Assembly (NCBI GenBank): GCA_964030785.1
Contig: OZ034971.1
Span: forward strand, 47,220,078 to 47,284,077
DNA length: 64,000 bases
Direction of reading: 5' to 3'
DNA from: Siderastrea siderea
Lineage: Eukaryota > Cnidaria > Anthozoa > Scleractinia > Rhizangiidae
Position numbers and translations under genes: made by a program
Notes under the pieces: generated by a model
The model's input: the letters and a program-made list of their open reading frames with translations, nothing else
Databases searched by the model: none
Told to the model about the DNA's origin: nothing
In this document: piece by piece, positions 56,801 through 64,000 of the stretch
Layout of the letters: every line of letters starts with the position of its first letter
Position numbering within the stretch: position 1 is the first letter of the stretch

Positions 56801-59800
56801 ATGATAATAATAATAATAATAATATTAACTAAATACATAATTAAATACAAAGAGTGAAAAAAATTGATCATTGGAGAATTTTTTGCCACTATCGTCATTG
56901 CCCTGCTGTGAAAGAAATTTTTGCTTAATACATTTTTTAAAGGGGAAAATTGACTTTATATCTTTTGTCTTTTTGTCAATGCTGTTCCATATTTTTAGAC
57001 CGTGAAATGACAGAGAATACTGCCCCAGCCTAGCTAGATGGGTAATTTTACGTGATTTATTACGTTTTTATTATTTGCTGTTTGTGAAAGTGAAAGCCGA
57101 GTAACAACTCAATTACCATTTTTGCAGCTCTTCTTGCGCCCTTCAGCTTTGCGATAGATGTTGTTTACCTCATCGATTCATCTGATCCTGTCGCAACGGA
57201 ACAATACGTTGACCAAAAGGTCTTCGTCAAATATCTTGCCCGCTATCTGAACATGATGCCTTCTCGCTCCAGAGGCAATGTAATCACATACGGAGTAAAC
57301 TCGACTGTAGTGACAAACTTAGGCGAAACAAACACAACCCAAGATTTTGATAAAGCCTTGAACAACGCTCCAAAGATAGGCGGCCAGCGACGGATGGATC
57401 GCGCCGTCGATGCGGCGCGAACCGTTTTGGGCAACGCACGTCCGGCGACTCCTAAAGTGGTGATTCTTCTGACCACTGGAAACCAAGCAGCAGGAATTGA
57501 GCCGAGAGTTTTAGAAACGGCATTCCAGCGGCTTTATGGCCTGGGAGCTCGGTTGTACGCCGTGACGATCAAGACTCCGCCTGTTCTATTGCCCCTCAGG
57601 AGTACGGACGGGTCTGATTGGTTCCCCGTGACGTCCTATTTGGATTTGCCAATTCAAGTGCTGCCACTGGCAAGACATATAGCTCTTGATACAGGTTTGC
57701 CATTTCTAGTGTTACTTGCGTCCTTCTACAGGGTTGGCCCAGTCGTAATCCCGGCTTGTACTCCTATCTACAGTGGTTGAGCGGGGTTGACCCAGTGGTA
57801 ATCCCAAATTGTTCCCCAGGTTAAAGTGTCGGACTCGATGTCTGATGTCAGATGTCAGCTTGTTAATGCTTTTAGCCGGATTCTCCTGTTATCCTCACAC
57901 CATTAAAAACCAGGTTTTAGGTTAGGATTTGCACTTGGCTTGGGCCGGCTTAGGTTTGTGTCTTGTTTAGCGTTAGGGTGAGGGCTAGGGTTAGGGTTAG
58001 GTTAAGGTTAGGTTAAATTTAGGGTTGGGATTAGATGAGGGCTCATTAGGAAAAGTGGTAGGGTCATGAACCCAACAGTTTCTTTGTGTTTGGGATATAG
58101 AGGACTTGGCTTTCTTCTCTATACAACATGATTTTGTCCGTTTTTACAGCTGATTTCACTCTTATGTATGTGTATAGTACCTAGGTATTTCAAACTTGAT
58201 TCCCCTGTCCTGGTGTTCTCATTATCGCAAAGCGATGAAGGAAATTAACAGATCTGCTTTTTTATGAGTGTTTATGTTTCAGATGGTGAGTACAGTCGAA
58301 GCTTTCCTTAACTTGGGAACACTCTCGTAAACGACCAGCTCTAGTTTTAACCAGCACTGTGAAATCCCGTTTGAATTGTCGCTTTTATTCTCTAACTAAA
58401 AGCTCTCGTAAGCAACCGCCCCCGTACGCGACCGCGACCACTTCTGTAAATTACGGACAGGTCTTCTCCTTTGTTTAAATTAAGCCCTCCTAAGCAACCG
58501 CTCAGTCAACAATAAAATAAATGCGTTCCCTTCTTGATCAAAATTAATTTAGAATAATACGTAAGGTATTAGTCTTTAATATCGGACAGTATCAAATATC
58601 GGACAGCTGAAAAAACTTGTTTCGTATGTCTTTATAAAGACAGAAATACGAGAACCAAACCCATACAAGTTGGGAACACAATGCAAACGCTCTATCAGAC
58701 GAGTTTTGTTTAAGCCTTGAACGAGTAAAACAACGCCAAAACACCTTCTTCTGTACCTGCAGAAAAAAGATGGCGCGTGAAAAAGATAAAAATTTCCATG
58801 CGCACGGAGAAAAACTTGAAAAAACCGTGGAAAACAAGCTCCAATTTACTTCAAACTTCGTTGGGGTGAACATTGGCAACCATTTTGTCTCCCACAAGTC
58901 ATAGCGGCCTTGTCACTCTATGAAAGTGTCTAGCTTTCGCTCTAGTCCTCGGATCTTCTGCAAATCTAATATCGGACGCCTGCAACGGAGCCGCCGAAAA
59001 GGAAGGTAAAGCGATGTGAAAGATGTTAAAAATCCTTACCTGTGTTTTTGAAGACTCCATTTCCTGTTTAGAACCAGCTGTGATGACCCTCAAAACAGTA
59101 GTGATCGACAGGTTTGTTTCTCAGTGAGAGCGCGTAGTTTTCGTGCGGTGATTCACATTCGCTCAGTTTTTCAAGATTTCCTGGGGTGTCCGATAATAGA
59201 TTTGCGTGTTCCATAATTGATATCCATAATAGCTGTCAATCGATGTAAAAACATCTGAAGTTTATGCGAGATAACAAAAATATAAGGACCAAAGAAAACC
59301 CATCAGCGTAAAAGTGTCTGATAATACATGCGAATATACATAATTTAAGCGACGATGATTCCTTGACCTGTGCAATTGAAAAACAATTATATTGTTACCA
59401 CAATACTTTTTACACAAGCTTTCTGTTAAGGGCTCTCTTAAGCGACCATCACCCTCACTTGGTCGCTTACGAGAGCCCATTCTCGTAAGCGACCAGCTTT
59501 AGTTGCGACCACTTTTCTAAATCCCTGAGGCGGTCGCTTACGAGAGCTTCGACTGTATTTCTTCTTTAGACTTGGGTGAATCACGATTCGCCTCAGGCCA
59601 TGATTCGACTGAAATGACAGTTTACAGAACAATGCTTTCTTTCTGAGATAGATTTGCTAATTTTCTCCATCTTTTTGTAGTCACGAGAAAGTGAAGACTG
59701 AATCATGGTTGGCGAATCATGCTGAAAAACTCGGGTCTACTCATAGCAGTGAAATCGGCTAAAATTGCTGACGTGCTTGGTAACATGGCGCCTCAATATG

Positions 59801-62800
59801 ATGTTGAGAGCAATCGCCTTCCCGCAGTGTGGCCTGTGAAAATGTATTGTGTTTGTTGTTGGCTCTTATTGGTTGGGTCCCGTTTTCCTCCTTCCACATA
59901 ATTGAGAACCAACATTTCTAAATTTAAGTTTTAGGAGGATATCAAGGGCCATAGGTATGTCGGTGATAGTACTGTCAAGTCTTGCTCTCGTTAAACGAAG
60001 TTGATTTCTTTGCTTTAGCTGTTTTACTTGCTATGCCCTGGTTTTGAAATTTTCCCAGGTTTTTTGGAATGTAAGATTTTTCAAAGCTTTTAAGATCTGT
60101 GTCGTCTCATTCGTTTAGTTATAATTGTTTCAAACTCTTCCACGTTTGACCTTATTCACAGCCGCCCTTGGCCCTGATAACTTCTCTGCTGACGTGATTT
60201 TCATGCTCGACTCTTCGTCACGCGTCACGCCAGAAGACTATCTGAACGAAAAGGAATTCGTCAAGTTGATTGCAAGGTACCTGAACATCACGCCAGGAAA
60301 GTCGCGCGGCTCAGTGATCATTTTCAGCACAAACGCAACTCCGATCTTACCCTTTGATGGCTATACCACCATGTCTGACTTCAATGCAGTGATTGACAGA
60401 GCGTCTCAGTTAAGCGGTAGTAGGAGGATCGACCGAGCGTTTCGTCTTGCTTCAACTTTGTTTCAGAGCGCCAGACCAAGTGTTCTCAAGGTATTTCTCT
60501 CAAAGCCTTTTAATAACTACCGATATCAGTATGCAAGTTTTTTTTCAGTTAGGGACCGTTCATTTTTTATGAGGTAAGGGGGGCTGGTGGGATTTGAGGG
60601 GGGGGCCATGCAAAAAAATATGGCTTCAAAGGGGGGGGGGCAGCCAAAAAAATACGGTGTGTAAAGGGGCGGGCCACCAAAAAATTGCCTTTAAGTTTAG
60701 TAGTGACAGCATCTGTAATAATGCAAACATCAATGCCAGAAGGCCAAAAATAGCATTTCTAAGGTTCTGAAAATTCAAATTTTCCCGGGGGAGAATGCCC
60801 CCGGACCCCGGATCCCGGACCCCCCTACTTTATTATACACCCAGCGGCAACTTTACCCCACCAACTGTTTCATTACAAAATACAGCCAGGGAAATGTCAA
60901 CTCTTTTGGCATCTGTTTGTCTGATTCTTAAACAACTGAACAACTGATAACAGTGTCCAAAATAATGCTTTCAACCGGCATTAATTTTCTGTTTCTGTAC
61001 TTCAGAATGCAGCAAATTGCTTTGACCATCTCTAAATTTTCAATGTTTTCCAGAGGAAGATACCCCTGGAATCTCTACCAGAAAATTACCTTTAGTGCTT
61101 GTCAACAAAGACATTTACTTCTGCAGGACTTGAGTGTTAAAATTGACTATTTAATTTAAGCTTGATAAATTGTAGATTTACTTTATCTTTTTTTTTTGGG
61201 GGGGGGGGGTCATCTCAAATATTTAGGACTATAAGGGGGGGCCAGGTAAAAAAATTCTAATGAAGAGGGGGGGTCATTATATTTTACAGGTACTACCCAT
61301 CAAATCCCACCAGCCCCCCCTACCCCATAAAAAATGAACGGTCCCTTATCTCCATATATTTCTTATTGAATTAATCGGGAGCAGCTCTTCAACATCAAGA
61401 CAAATTATTAAGCCTGAGTCAGACGCCGTGCATCACATTTGTCTCGTGAGATACATCTCGAGAATAGCTCGACGGGTTGACTTGTACGGCACACCTTAGG
61501 CAATCAAGTTCTACTTTGGCCCGACTTTGGAGCGACGGCATGGGGCTTATGTCTAACTTAAATTACCGGGGTTTTTTGCTCACGCAAACTTCCTTCTTGA
61601 CTAAGCACATCGCCAGGCCTTATCCAATCAAGAGCTTTGTTAATCTTATGATGAAGTAAAGGAAAGTGTTGTGCGGCAAGTTTTGCCTACCGAAATAAAA
61701 AATGTCATTTATGTGTTGACTCATATGTACTTAAAAGGGTCTGAACTGAGCTTAATAGTCCTAAAGATTGAATGCCGATTTTTTTTTCATTTAAGGTGGC
61801 GATACTTCTCACGGGTGGAAGGCAATCACCAGATGGAGGCTCCTTACAAGAAGCCATGCGACCAATGAGGAATCTTGACGTTACGACTTACATCATAGCT
61901 ATTGGCTCGCAATCTGATGTACCAGTTCAAAGACCAGAGGATGTGTTCACGGTGACGTCATTTGACGATCTTCCTCGACAAGTACAGCCCATTGCAACGA
62001 ACATAACTAAACCAAGCGGTATACATTAGCATTTTTATATTTTACTTTCATTGTCATCATCAAAGCCGGCCAAGCGTTCCCGTCGTTAACGGACTAATGA
62101 ATTCGTTAATGGCAAATTGATTCCGTTCGTTGATTGAATAATCCATTCGTGAAATGAATAATCCAATATTCAAATTGCGCCTCGATTCAATAAACAAATG
62201 TTGATTTGCTTTTTTAAAAAAAGGAACAAAAGCCTTGCCACATACATCTCCTGAAACGCCAATGTTCAAGTTTATTTTGAGTATAAAGTGCAAGAGGAGA
62301 TTGTAAAATAACGCAAAGGTTGCATGCTTATCACAGCGGACAACAAAGATCAATCGATCGATCAAACTGGTTCGCTTTTGTAAATATTCACAAGTATTGT
62401 TTAACCGACAAGTATCAACCGGAGAATTAATCGTTTGTACCAACGCCGGTAGAAAAAGTAACAACATTCTATACTAATGACGTGTTTCCGCCATGTTTGG
62501 TTGCACCATGCTTCGCCTTGCCTTCCATATATGGAATAGCTCAGTTGTTCATTAATCCAATCAACATTCGATTATTGAATCGAGGCTCAATTTGAATATT
62601 GGATTATTCATTTCACGAATGGATTATTCAATCAACGAACGGAATCAATTTTTCATTAACGAATTCATTAGTCCGTTAACGACGAGAACGCTTGGCCGGC
62701 CTTGACTGTAAACAACGCGTTTTACTGGGAAAGACATATAGCCTCCCTCGTTTCGCACCCAAGGGTTTGAATTGCAAACTTCCGGTGCAGGATGTTGATG

Positions 62801-63291
62801 ACTTGGGCATCCTCTTAACTTTATTTATCTCAGAAAAAAGGTTCTTCTTGTGGTTGTTATGTTGTTTCTAAAGAGCAGTTTTCATCTGGGTAATGCCGGT
62901 ATCGTAAAACAAAGCCACAGTAATCACTTAGGTCAATCGCAATGGATGCAAACAATCCAGTAAACCAGTAGGAACTCGAAACAAATACTGACATGTCGGT
63001 AGGTCAAGCCCGAAAGGACCCGTGCAAGCAACTCACGTTTGGTTTTAGTTTTACTTCTATCTGGTGAAGAAAGGAGCGTGATTTTATGACCAATCGCAGA
63101 GCGTAGTAAAGAAAACGCAAACTGCATTTTTCGACACTCAAACACCCTGCAATTGTTCATTCAGAGCCATATAATAAACTACACTAGTTTCCAAGAAGAA
63201 ATTGTTAATTTTGTTACAGCACATTCAACGCCAACGGGAAAAACAACTCCGACGCCAACACCGACAATAACGCAAGCACCAACAACGCCAG
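33931..63291 (+). CDS. Secreted WAP-VWA protein gene, partial (14 exons seen)
   Basis: The model covers at least 1683 residues and leaves the window. Order: signal peptide, WAP, WAP, VWA1-VWA8, Thr/Pro linker. Exon joins are phase 1 throughout except for one phase 0 intron inside VWA8. VWA domains bind proteins, often through a metal ion held by the MIDAS (DxSxS, then Thr, then Asp). VWA1 has all three parts: DSSGS, GLTYINLAL and LLTDG. VWA2-8 lack the Thr (replaced in a GxRR[IVLM]D motif in most) and the Asp (Ala, Thr, Pro or Gly instead). This suggests one metal-dependent domain followed by seven structural paralogues. Matrix or secreted adhesion roles are typical of the family; a specific partner is unknown. 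The first exon is 7.4 kb upstream of the second, so that link is the weakest part of the model. Confidence 0.8.
33986..35875. other. First part of the WAP-VWA first intron
   Basis: No exon, domain or bounded repeat is recognised. Sequence is AT-rich with scattered short frames. Confidence 0.45.
35876..37073. repeat. 379-bp tandem array framed by (AT)n
   Basis: Units start with ATCTACCTGGAT at 35941, 36405 and 36784. The second and third are exactly 379 bp apart. Unit 1 is about 21 bp shorter and is followed by an extra 104-bp partial copy of its tail (about 36300-36404). Unit 3 is cut off at about 37057. (AT)n flanks the array at 35876-35940 and 37058-37073. Long frames on both strands simply follow the repeat; 379 is not a multiple of three, so it is not coding. 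Confidence 0.85.
37388..37670. repeat. Insertion in the left arm carrying a palindrome
   Basis: About 283 bp are present in the left arm but absent from the right. Within it, GTGCTTTATCAAGTCTAAAA faces TTTAAACTTGATAAAGCAC, flanked by further inverted TTTATTAAAC-like sequence (about 37566-37660). It looks like a fold-back MITE inserted after the arms formed. Confidence 0.6.
37777..39150 (-). pseudogene. Penelope-like reverse transcriptase / GIY-YIG frame, truncated and frameshifted
   Basis: The open frame starts near conserved RLLNPSKSEIGIVSK and runs through the palm motifs (FDVCDFYPSIS, YRDDGIA, VDFLDVTFDL) to the Cys-rich linker. The apparent first residues (MKVQFRFFCCCAE) come from the inverted arm, not from the original protein. 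Near the end, after THP, the frame slips by one relative to the sequence expected for the endonuclease, then stops. Normal full-length family members are longer at both ends. Confidence 0.8.
39592..41176. mobile_element. Possible 1.6 kb TIR element next to the Penelope copy
   Basis: AGCGGAGCCTGCGGGC near 39595 and the roughly inverted GGAGGCTCCGCTTTTA near 41160 could be its termini. Inside are a CCGTCCGTCC run (39692-39722) and GGCGGGAAATCGC repeated at 39796 and 39838. Frames show no transposase. The boundaries are tentative. Confidence 0.35.
41255..41309. repeat. (AT)n microsatellite
   Basis: About 55 bp of uninterrupted AT repeats shortly before the first WAP exon of the WAP-VWA gene. 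Confidence 0.9.
41398..41580 (+). CDS. WAP-VWA gene exon 2: WAP domain
   Basis: Acceptor GTTCTTGCAG, donor GTAAGA, phase 1-1. Reads CGECPDFPKVPNC, DQCKYDADC, HKCCLIGCQKMC. The eight WAP cysteines are present plus one extra two residues before the first, which may pair elsewhere. Confidence 0.85.
41925..42590 (+). repeat. Decayed tandem copies of the next exon's 5' end
   Basis: Five to six degenerate units of roughly 100-130 bp repeat the motifs GTGTGxCCAATATTACCCAGAC, GAACCGAGCAA(T/G)TG, TAATG(A/T)AACC and ATTATC(C/T)TCTTT. The last unit is continuous with the acceptor and first codons of the exon at 42591 (GTGTGCCCAATATTACCCAG, GAACCGAATGAGTGC). The array seems to be relics of repeated duplication of that exon boundary. 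Confidence 0.6.
42591..42767 (+). CDS. WAP-VWA gene exon 3: WAP domain
   Basis: Acceptor CTTTGGAACAG, donor GTAAGT, phase 1-1. Reads VCPILPRPSPC, NECTESDPNEC, KCCSDGCRMIC, then a Thr/Pro linker (TTQPPTT). Only a 74-bp intron separates it from VWA1. Confidence 0.85.
42842..43414 (+). CDS. WAP-VWA gene exon 4: VWA1 with intact MIDAS
   Basis: Acceptor TTACAACAG, donor GTGAGC, phase 1-1, one exon per domain. Reads VDLAFIIDSSGS, GLTYINLAL and VAMLLTDGMQT, so all MIDAS positions are kept. It ends FDDLAAKVRNYTVNLC. If the donor is not used the frame would stop at 43468-43470, which could give a short two-WAP, one-VWA isoform. Confidence 0.92.
43415..44613 (+). other. Intron between VWA1 and VWA2
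   Basis: No exon, domain or bounded repeat recognised in about 1.2 kb. A Lys/Arg-rich frame near 44387-44581 overlaps the acceptor region and has no support. Confidence 0.5.
44614..45189 (+). CDS. WAP-VWA gene exon 5: VWA2
   Basis: Acceptor TGTACTTTACAG, donor GTAAGT. Reads ADIIFLVDSSTG, GGRRRIDQAL and IVILLTAGNY. The first MIDAS motif has Gly for the last Ser, the Thr is missing and the final Asp is Ala, so metal binding is doubtful. Confidence 0.9.
45318..45365. repeat. (CT)n microsatellite
   Basis: About 48 bp of CT repeats in the intron between VWA2 and VWA3. Confidence 0.9.
45665..46243 (+). CDS. WAP-VWA gene exon 6: VWA3
   Basis: Acceptor TTTCCTTTCAG, donor GTAAGT. Reads ADVIFLMDSSKY, GNRRIDKALESAAELL and VVLFTTGTQT. 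MIDAS Asp replaced by Thr. Confidence 0.9.
46761..47333 (+). CDS. WAP-VWA gene exon 7: VWA4
   Basis: Acceptor TGTGTCTCAG, donor GTAAGT. Reads ADVVFIVDCTSA, EPSISSTVRTAGTLF and IAILVTPWRP. It is the most diverged of the set around the MIDAS, with the RRxD motif also lost and Pro in place of Asp. Confidence 0.88.
48082..48651 (+). CDS. WAP-VWA gene exon 8: VWA5
   Basis: Acceptor GTTCCTTCCAG, donor GTATGT. Reads LDILFLMDTSSG, GERRVDRALDTAAALM and VVLIMAGKQS. MIDAS Asp replaced by Ala. It shares MAGKQ with VWA6, suggesting these two are close relatives. Confidence 0.9.
49041..49455. mobile_element. Fold-back element of the AGCTCTCGTAAGCGACC family, copy 1
   Basis: TACAGTCAAAGCTCTC at 49041 and GAGAGCTTCGACTGTA ending 49455 are inverted ends. 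Inside, CTCGTAAGCGACC and GGTCGCTTACGAG occur repeatedly in both orientations. A longer copy lies at 58291-59557. Confidence 0.75.
49637..50008 (+). CDS. WAP-VWA gene exon 9: VWA6, N-terminal part
   Basis: Acceptor CTTTTCTCAG, donor GTAACT, phase 1-1. Reads TDIVFIIDCSSS, GDRRLDKALDIARNIF and VMLLLMAGKQ. The first MIDAS motif is intact (DCSSS) but Thr and Asp are lost. An intron interrupts the domain after QIS, unlike in VWA1-5. Confidence 0.88.
50541..50741 (+). CDS. WAP-VWA gene exon 10: VWA6, C-terminal part
   Basis: Acceptor TTTTTTTTCAG, donor GTATGT. Continues GAISLKDAIKPLQQQGV, then FIFRIGSEPG and the usual domain end FADMDARVPSVARHI. Together with exon 9 it rebuilds a full-length VWA. 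Confidence 0.88.
50809..51208 (-). mobile_element. 5'-truncated LINE tail with (GAT)n end, second copy
   Basis: The minus strand reads NSVSHRGAILWNAVSTYLKG and FYRNVKTDKYVKELDFSAQS, with a stop near 50990, then a 3' untranslated part and the (GAT)n tail (50809-50877). It is collinear with the copy at 12662-13236 over about 300 bp. RGAxLWN is typical of LINE reverse transcriptase C-termini. Confidence 0.75.
51200..51408. mobile_element. 191-bp palindromic MITE with 9-bp target duplication
   Basis: TAGACTGCGAGTAGTCTC (51209) and GAGACTACTCGCAGTCTA (ending 51399) are perfect ends of a nearly complete palindrome with a CG-rich centre (ACACGCGCGCGCG...CGCGCGCGTGTGT). The flanks TTAAAAAGT and TTGAAAAGT differ at one of nine bases. 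A solo arm is nested at 29508-29555. Confidence 0.8.
51409..53199. other. Intron sequence, no gene recognised
   Basis: About 1.8 kb with repeated themes such as TTTTTGCG(A/G)TT and GGGAACTAATTTTTGCG (51745-51855, 52195-52275), probably a degraded dispersed repeat. No domain. Confidence 0.45.
53200..53900. mobile_element. Tigger/pogo-like non-autonomous element with internal 98-bp tandem repeat
   Basis: CAGTTGAC (53202) and GTCAACTG (ending 53898) are the ends, with TA on both sides (53200-53201, 53899-53900). The terminal motif and TA duplication fit the Tigger/pogo branch of Tc1-mariner. Inside, a unit containing AACTCGAACCTCGCGC starts at 53233, 53331, 53429 and, diverged, 53527, an exact 98-bp period. 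No transposase. Confidence 0.7.
54378..54479. repeat. Nested hairpin
   Basis: ATTACACGATGGCGCGAAG and CTTCAAGCCACCGTGTAAT are inverted, with GAATTTTATTTTC / GAAAATAAAATTC inside. Confidence 0.65.
54681..55094. mobile_element. GGGTATG-family element, copy 2
   Basis: Repeated AACAGGGTATG motifs and a G-run/C-run at the two ends match the element at 15095-15513. AGTAGTA flanks both sides (54674-54680, 55095-55101). Confidence 0.6.
55622..55791. repeat. Fold-back repeat nested in the hAT-like element
   Basis: GCCAATTCCTGG...CTCTTTTTCAAAGCGAG faces CTCGCTTTGAAAAGGAGG...GGAAATGGCC. The centre repeats ATGAAAATGAGTTTTCAT. Confidence 0.6.
56615..57060 (-). mobile_element. 5'-truncated LINE tail of a second family
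   Basis: The minus strand reads QYSLSFHGLKIWNSIDKK and FPFKKCIKQ, a LINE reverse transcriptase C-terminus of a different family from the (GAT)n copies. It is followed by an AT-rich 3' part with a (TTA)n run and an AATAAAGTTGAAAC end near 56620. Confidence 0.6.
57128..57694 (+). CDS. WAP-VWA gene exon 11: VWA7
   Basis: Acceptor CATTTTTGCAG, donor GTTTGC (weak), phase 1-1. Reads IDVVYLIDSSDP, GQRRMDRAVDAARTVL and VVILLTTGNQ. MIDAS Thr and Asp are lost. If unspliced the frame continues for 28 codons to a stop at 57778-57780. Confidence 0.88.
57966..58032 (+). repeat. Telomere-like GTTAGG run
   Basis: An imperfect run of GTTAGGG/GGTTAGG units, with TTAAGG variants, in the intron after VWA7. It resembles the animal telomere repeat TTAGGG but is degenerate and short. 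Confidence 0.5.
58291..59557. mobile_element. AGCTCTCGTAAGCGACC family, copy 2 with a large insertion
   Basis: TACAGTCGAAGCTTTC (58291) and GAGAGCTTCGACTGTA (ending 59557) match the ends of 49041-49455. The subterminal parts align with that copy, but about 0.8 kb of extra sequence lies between (roughly 58570-59400), with ATCGGACA/TGTCCGAT motifs at its borders, probably a nested element. Confidence 0.7.
60162..60490 (+). CDS. WAP-VWA gene exon 12: VWA8, N-terminal part
   Basis: Acceptor CTTATTCACAG, phase 1 in and phase 0 out at GTATTT. Reads ADVIFMLDSSSR, GSRRIDRAFRLASTLF and ends ARPSVLK, just before the beta strand that precedes the third MIDAS position. Confidence 0.87.
60550..61346. mobile_element. 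797-bp TIR element inside the VWA8 intron
   Basis: AGGGACCGTTCATTTTTTAT (60550) and ATAAAAAATGAACGGTCCCT (ending 61346) are inverted; the match continues into GGGGGGCTGGTGGGATTTGA and its complement. G-runs fill both subterminal zones. It makes up about 60 percent of the intron. Confidence 0.75.
61796..62018 (+). CDS. WAP-VWA gene exon 13: VWA8, C-terminal part
   Basis: Acceptor TTTTCATTTAAG, donor GTATAC, phase 0 to 1. Starts VAILLTGGRQ, the strand and third MIDAS position (Gly instead of Asp), then LQEAMRPMRNL and FDDLPRQVQPIATNI. Confidence 0.87.
62065..62700. mobile_element. 636-bp TIR element with arms of about 125 bp
   Basis: GCCGGCCAAGCGTTCCCGTC (62065) and the inverted GACGAGAACGCTTGGCCGGC (ending 62700) bound it. 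The arms continue through GTTAACGGACTAATGAATTC and TGAATAATCC. No transposase and no clear target duplication. Confidence 0.75.
63220..63291 (+). CDS. WAP-VWA gene exon 14: Thr/Pro linker
   Basis: Acceptor TTTTGTTACAG, donor GTGTGA, phase 1-1. Encodes 24 residues of Thr, Pro and Ala (STPTGKTTPTPTPT), likely an O-glycosylated stalk. The gene continues past the right edge. Confidence 0.75.
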
Positions 63292-64000
63292 GTGTGATGA
63301 TTTGTTTGTTTGTTTCTTCTTTTATTTGATTTTTTGTTTTCTCGCGTGTCATCTCATTTGTAAAGTCTTGGTGTGCGCGGTGAACATCTTGGGCATTCGA
63401 CTGTAGATCTTTGCAATCCATACCTCTGCCACTGTGTTTTGTTTTTAGTCAAAACGTTTCCCTTTGCCATGTTCCAATCTACAACCTCCCCTCGACGTAC
63501 ATAAAGACGGCCCTCTTATACAAGAGTGGGGAAGGGGAAATCGTGTCCGATGCCATTTTTGGGAAAAAAGACAAGTTCATCATTTTGTTTGTTTGCTAGA
63601 AAATCGTACTTCATGACAAATTCAACTATTAATTTTCATGAAAGATGTTACTCCACTTCCAACACTTCCAAATTCCAATTAGATCGCGCAGACACAGTGC
63701 TACGTGTTCTACGTGTTCACATACACAAACAGTCGACCGGCTATTGACTAATAGAGACCAGTCTAAGTAAGACACTATATCTTTTGATAAACGATAAAGA
63801 AAGCTATTACAGATAATTTAATTGTGTATATGGAAAATCACGGGTGACTCGTGCTTATCTCATATCAAAAGCTGCCGTCACGTTTCAAGCAGGAAACTAT
63901 CGCACCGGCCAATTTGGAAAGTAGCTGGATTCAAAAAACGTTTCCGGTGGCCGGACTGACAAATTGGACTCCGCTTGACAGCCCTTGCAATGTTTTTCGC
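63292..64000 (+). other. Intron running off the window
   Basis: No further exon recognised. The next exon of the WAP-VWA gene should lie beyond 64000. Confidence 0.45.

Overview
This window reads as nuclear DNA of an animal, most likely an anthozoan cnidarian (stony coral or sea anemone). It is AT-rich and intron-rich, with GT-AG introns. Small non-autonomous DNA transposons (MITEs), LINE tails and a Penelope-like retroelement crowd the introns. There are no prokaryotic operons, no CRISPR array and no tRNA or rRNA that I could recognise. The cnidarian assignment is inference, from domain combinations and repeat style; nothing here identifies a species.

Three plus-strand genes for secreted or cell-surface proteins can be rebuilt exon by exon. 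(1) 6786-23908 is a signal-peptide exon followed by 14 exons, each encoding one WAP (four-disulfide core) domain. Every WAP exon is a symmetric phase 1-1 cassette. Exons 2-8 and 9-15 match one to one and in order, so the gene holds a duplicated seven-exon block. (2) 24638-30912 is a complete six-exon gene for a 366-residue zona pellucida (ZP) domain protein with signal peptide, ZP-N/ZP-C, a furin site, one membrane helix and a short tail. Its second exon is phase-compatible with the last WAP exon, so a WAP-ZP fusion transcript is possible. (3) 33931 to beyond the right edge is a signal-peptide exon, two WAP exons, eight von Willebrand A (VWA) domains and a Thr/Pro linker exon, running off the window. 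Only the first VWA keeps a full metal-binding MIDAS; VWA2-8 have lost key residues.

Layout: 1-6.7 kb is gene-poor, with a decayed gene-like segment, several MITEs and a 1.6 kb near-perfect TTAA-bounded palindrome. 6.8-23.9 kb is the WAP gene, with a LINE tail split by a 1.35 kb Mutator-like element in its central intron. 24.6-30.9 kb is the ZP gene. 31-34 kb is a spacer. 34-41.4 kb is a giant first intron with a 379-bp tandem array, an inverted-repeat Penelope-like element and another TIR element. 41.4-63.3 kb is the WAP-VWA gene, whose introns contain Tigger-, hAT- and Mutator-like elements and two more LINE tails.

All three products are disulfide-rich, secreted or membrane-anchored modular proteins on the same strand. 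WAP, ZP and VWA modules are typical of extracellular matrix, mucus, skeletal matrix and defence proteins. A joint role is plausible but not shown by the sequence.
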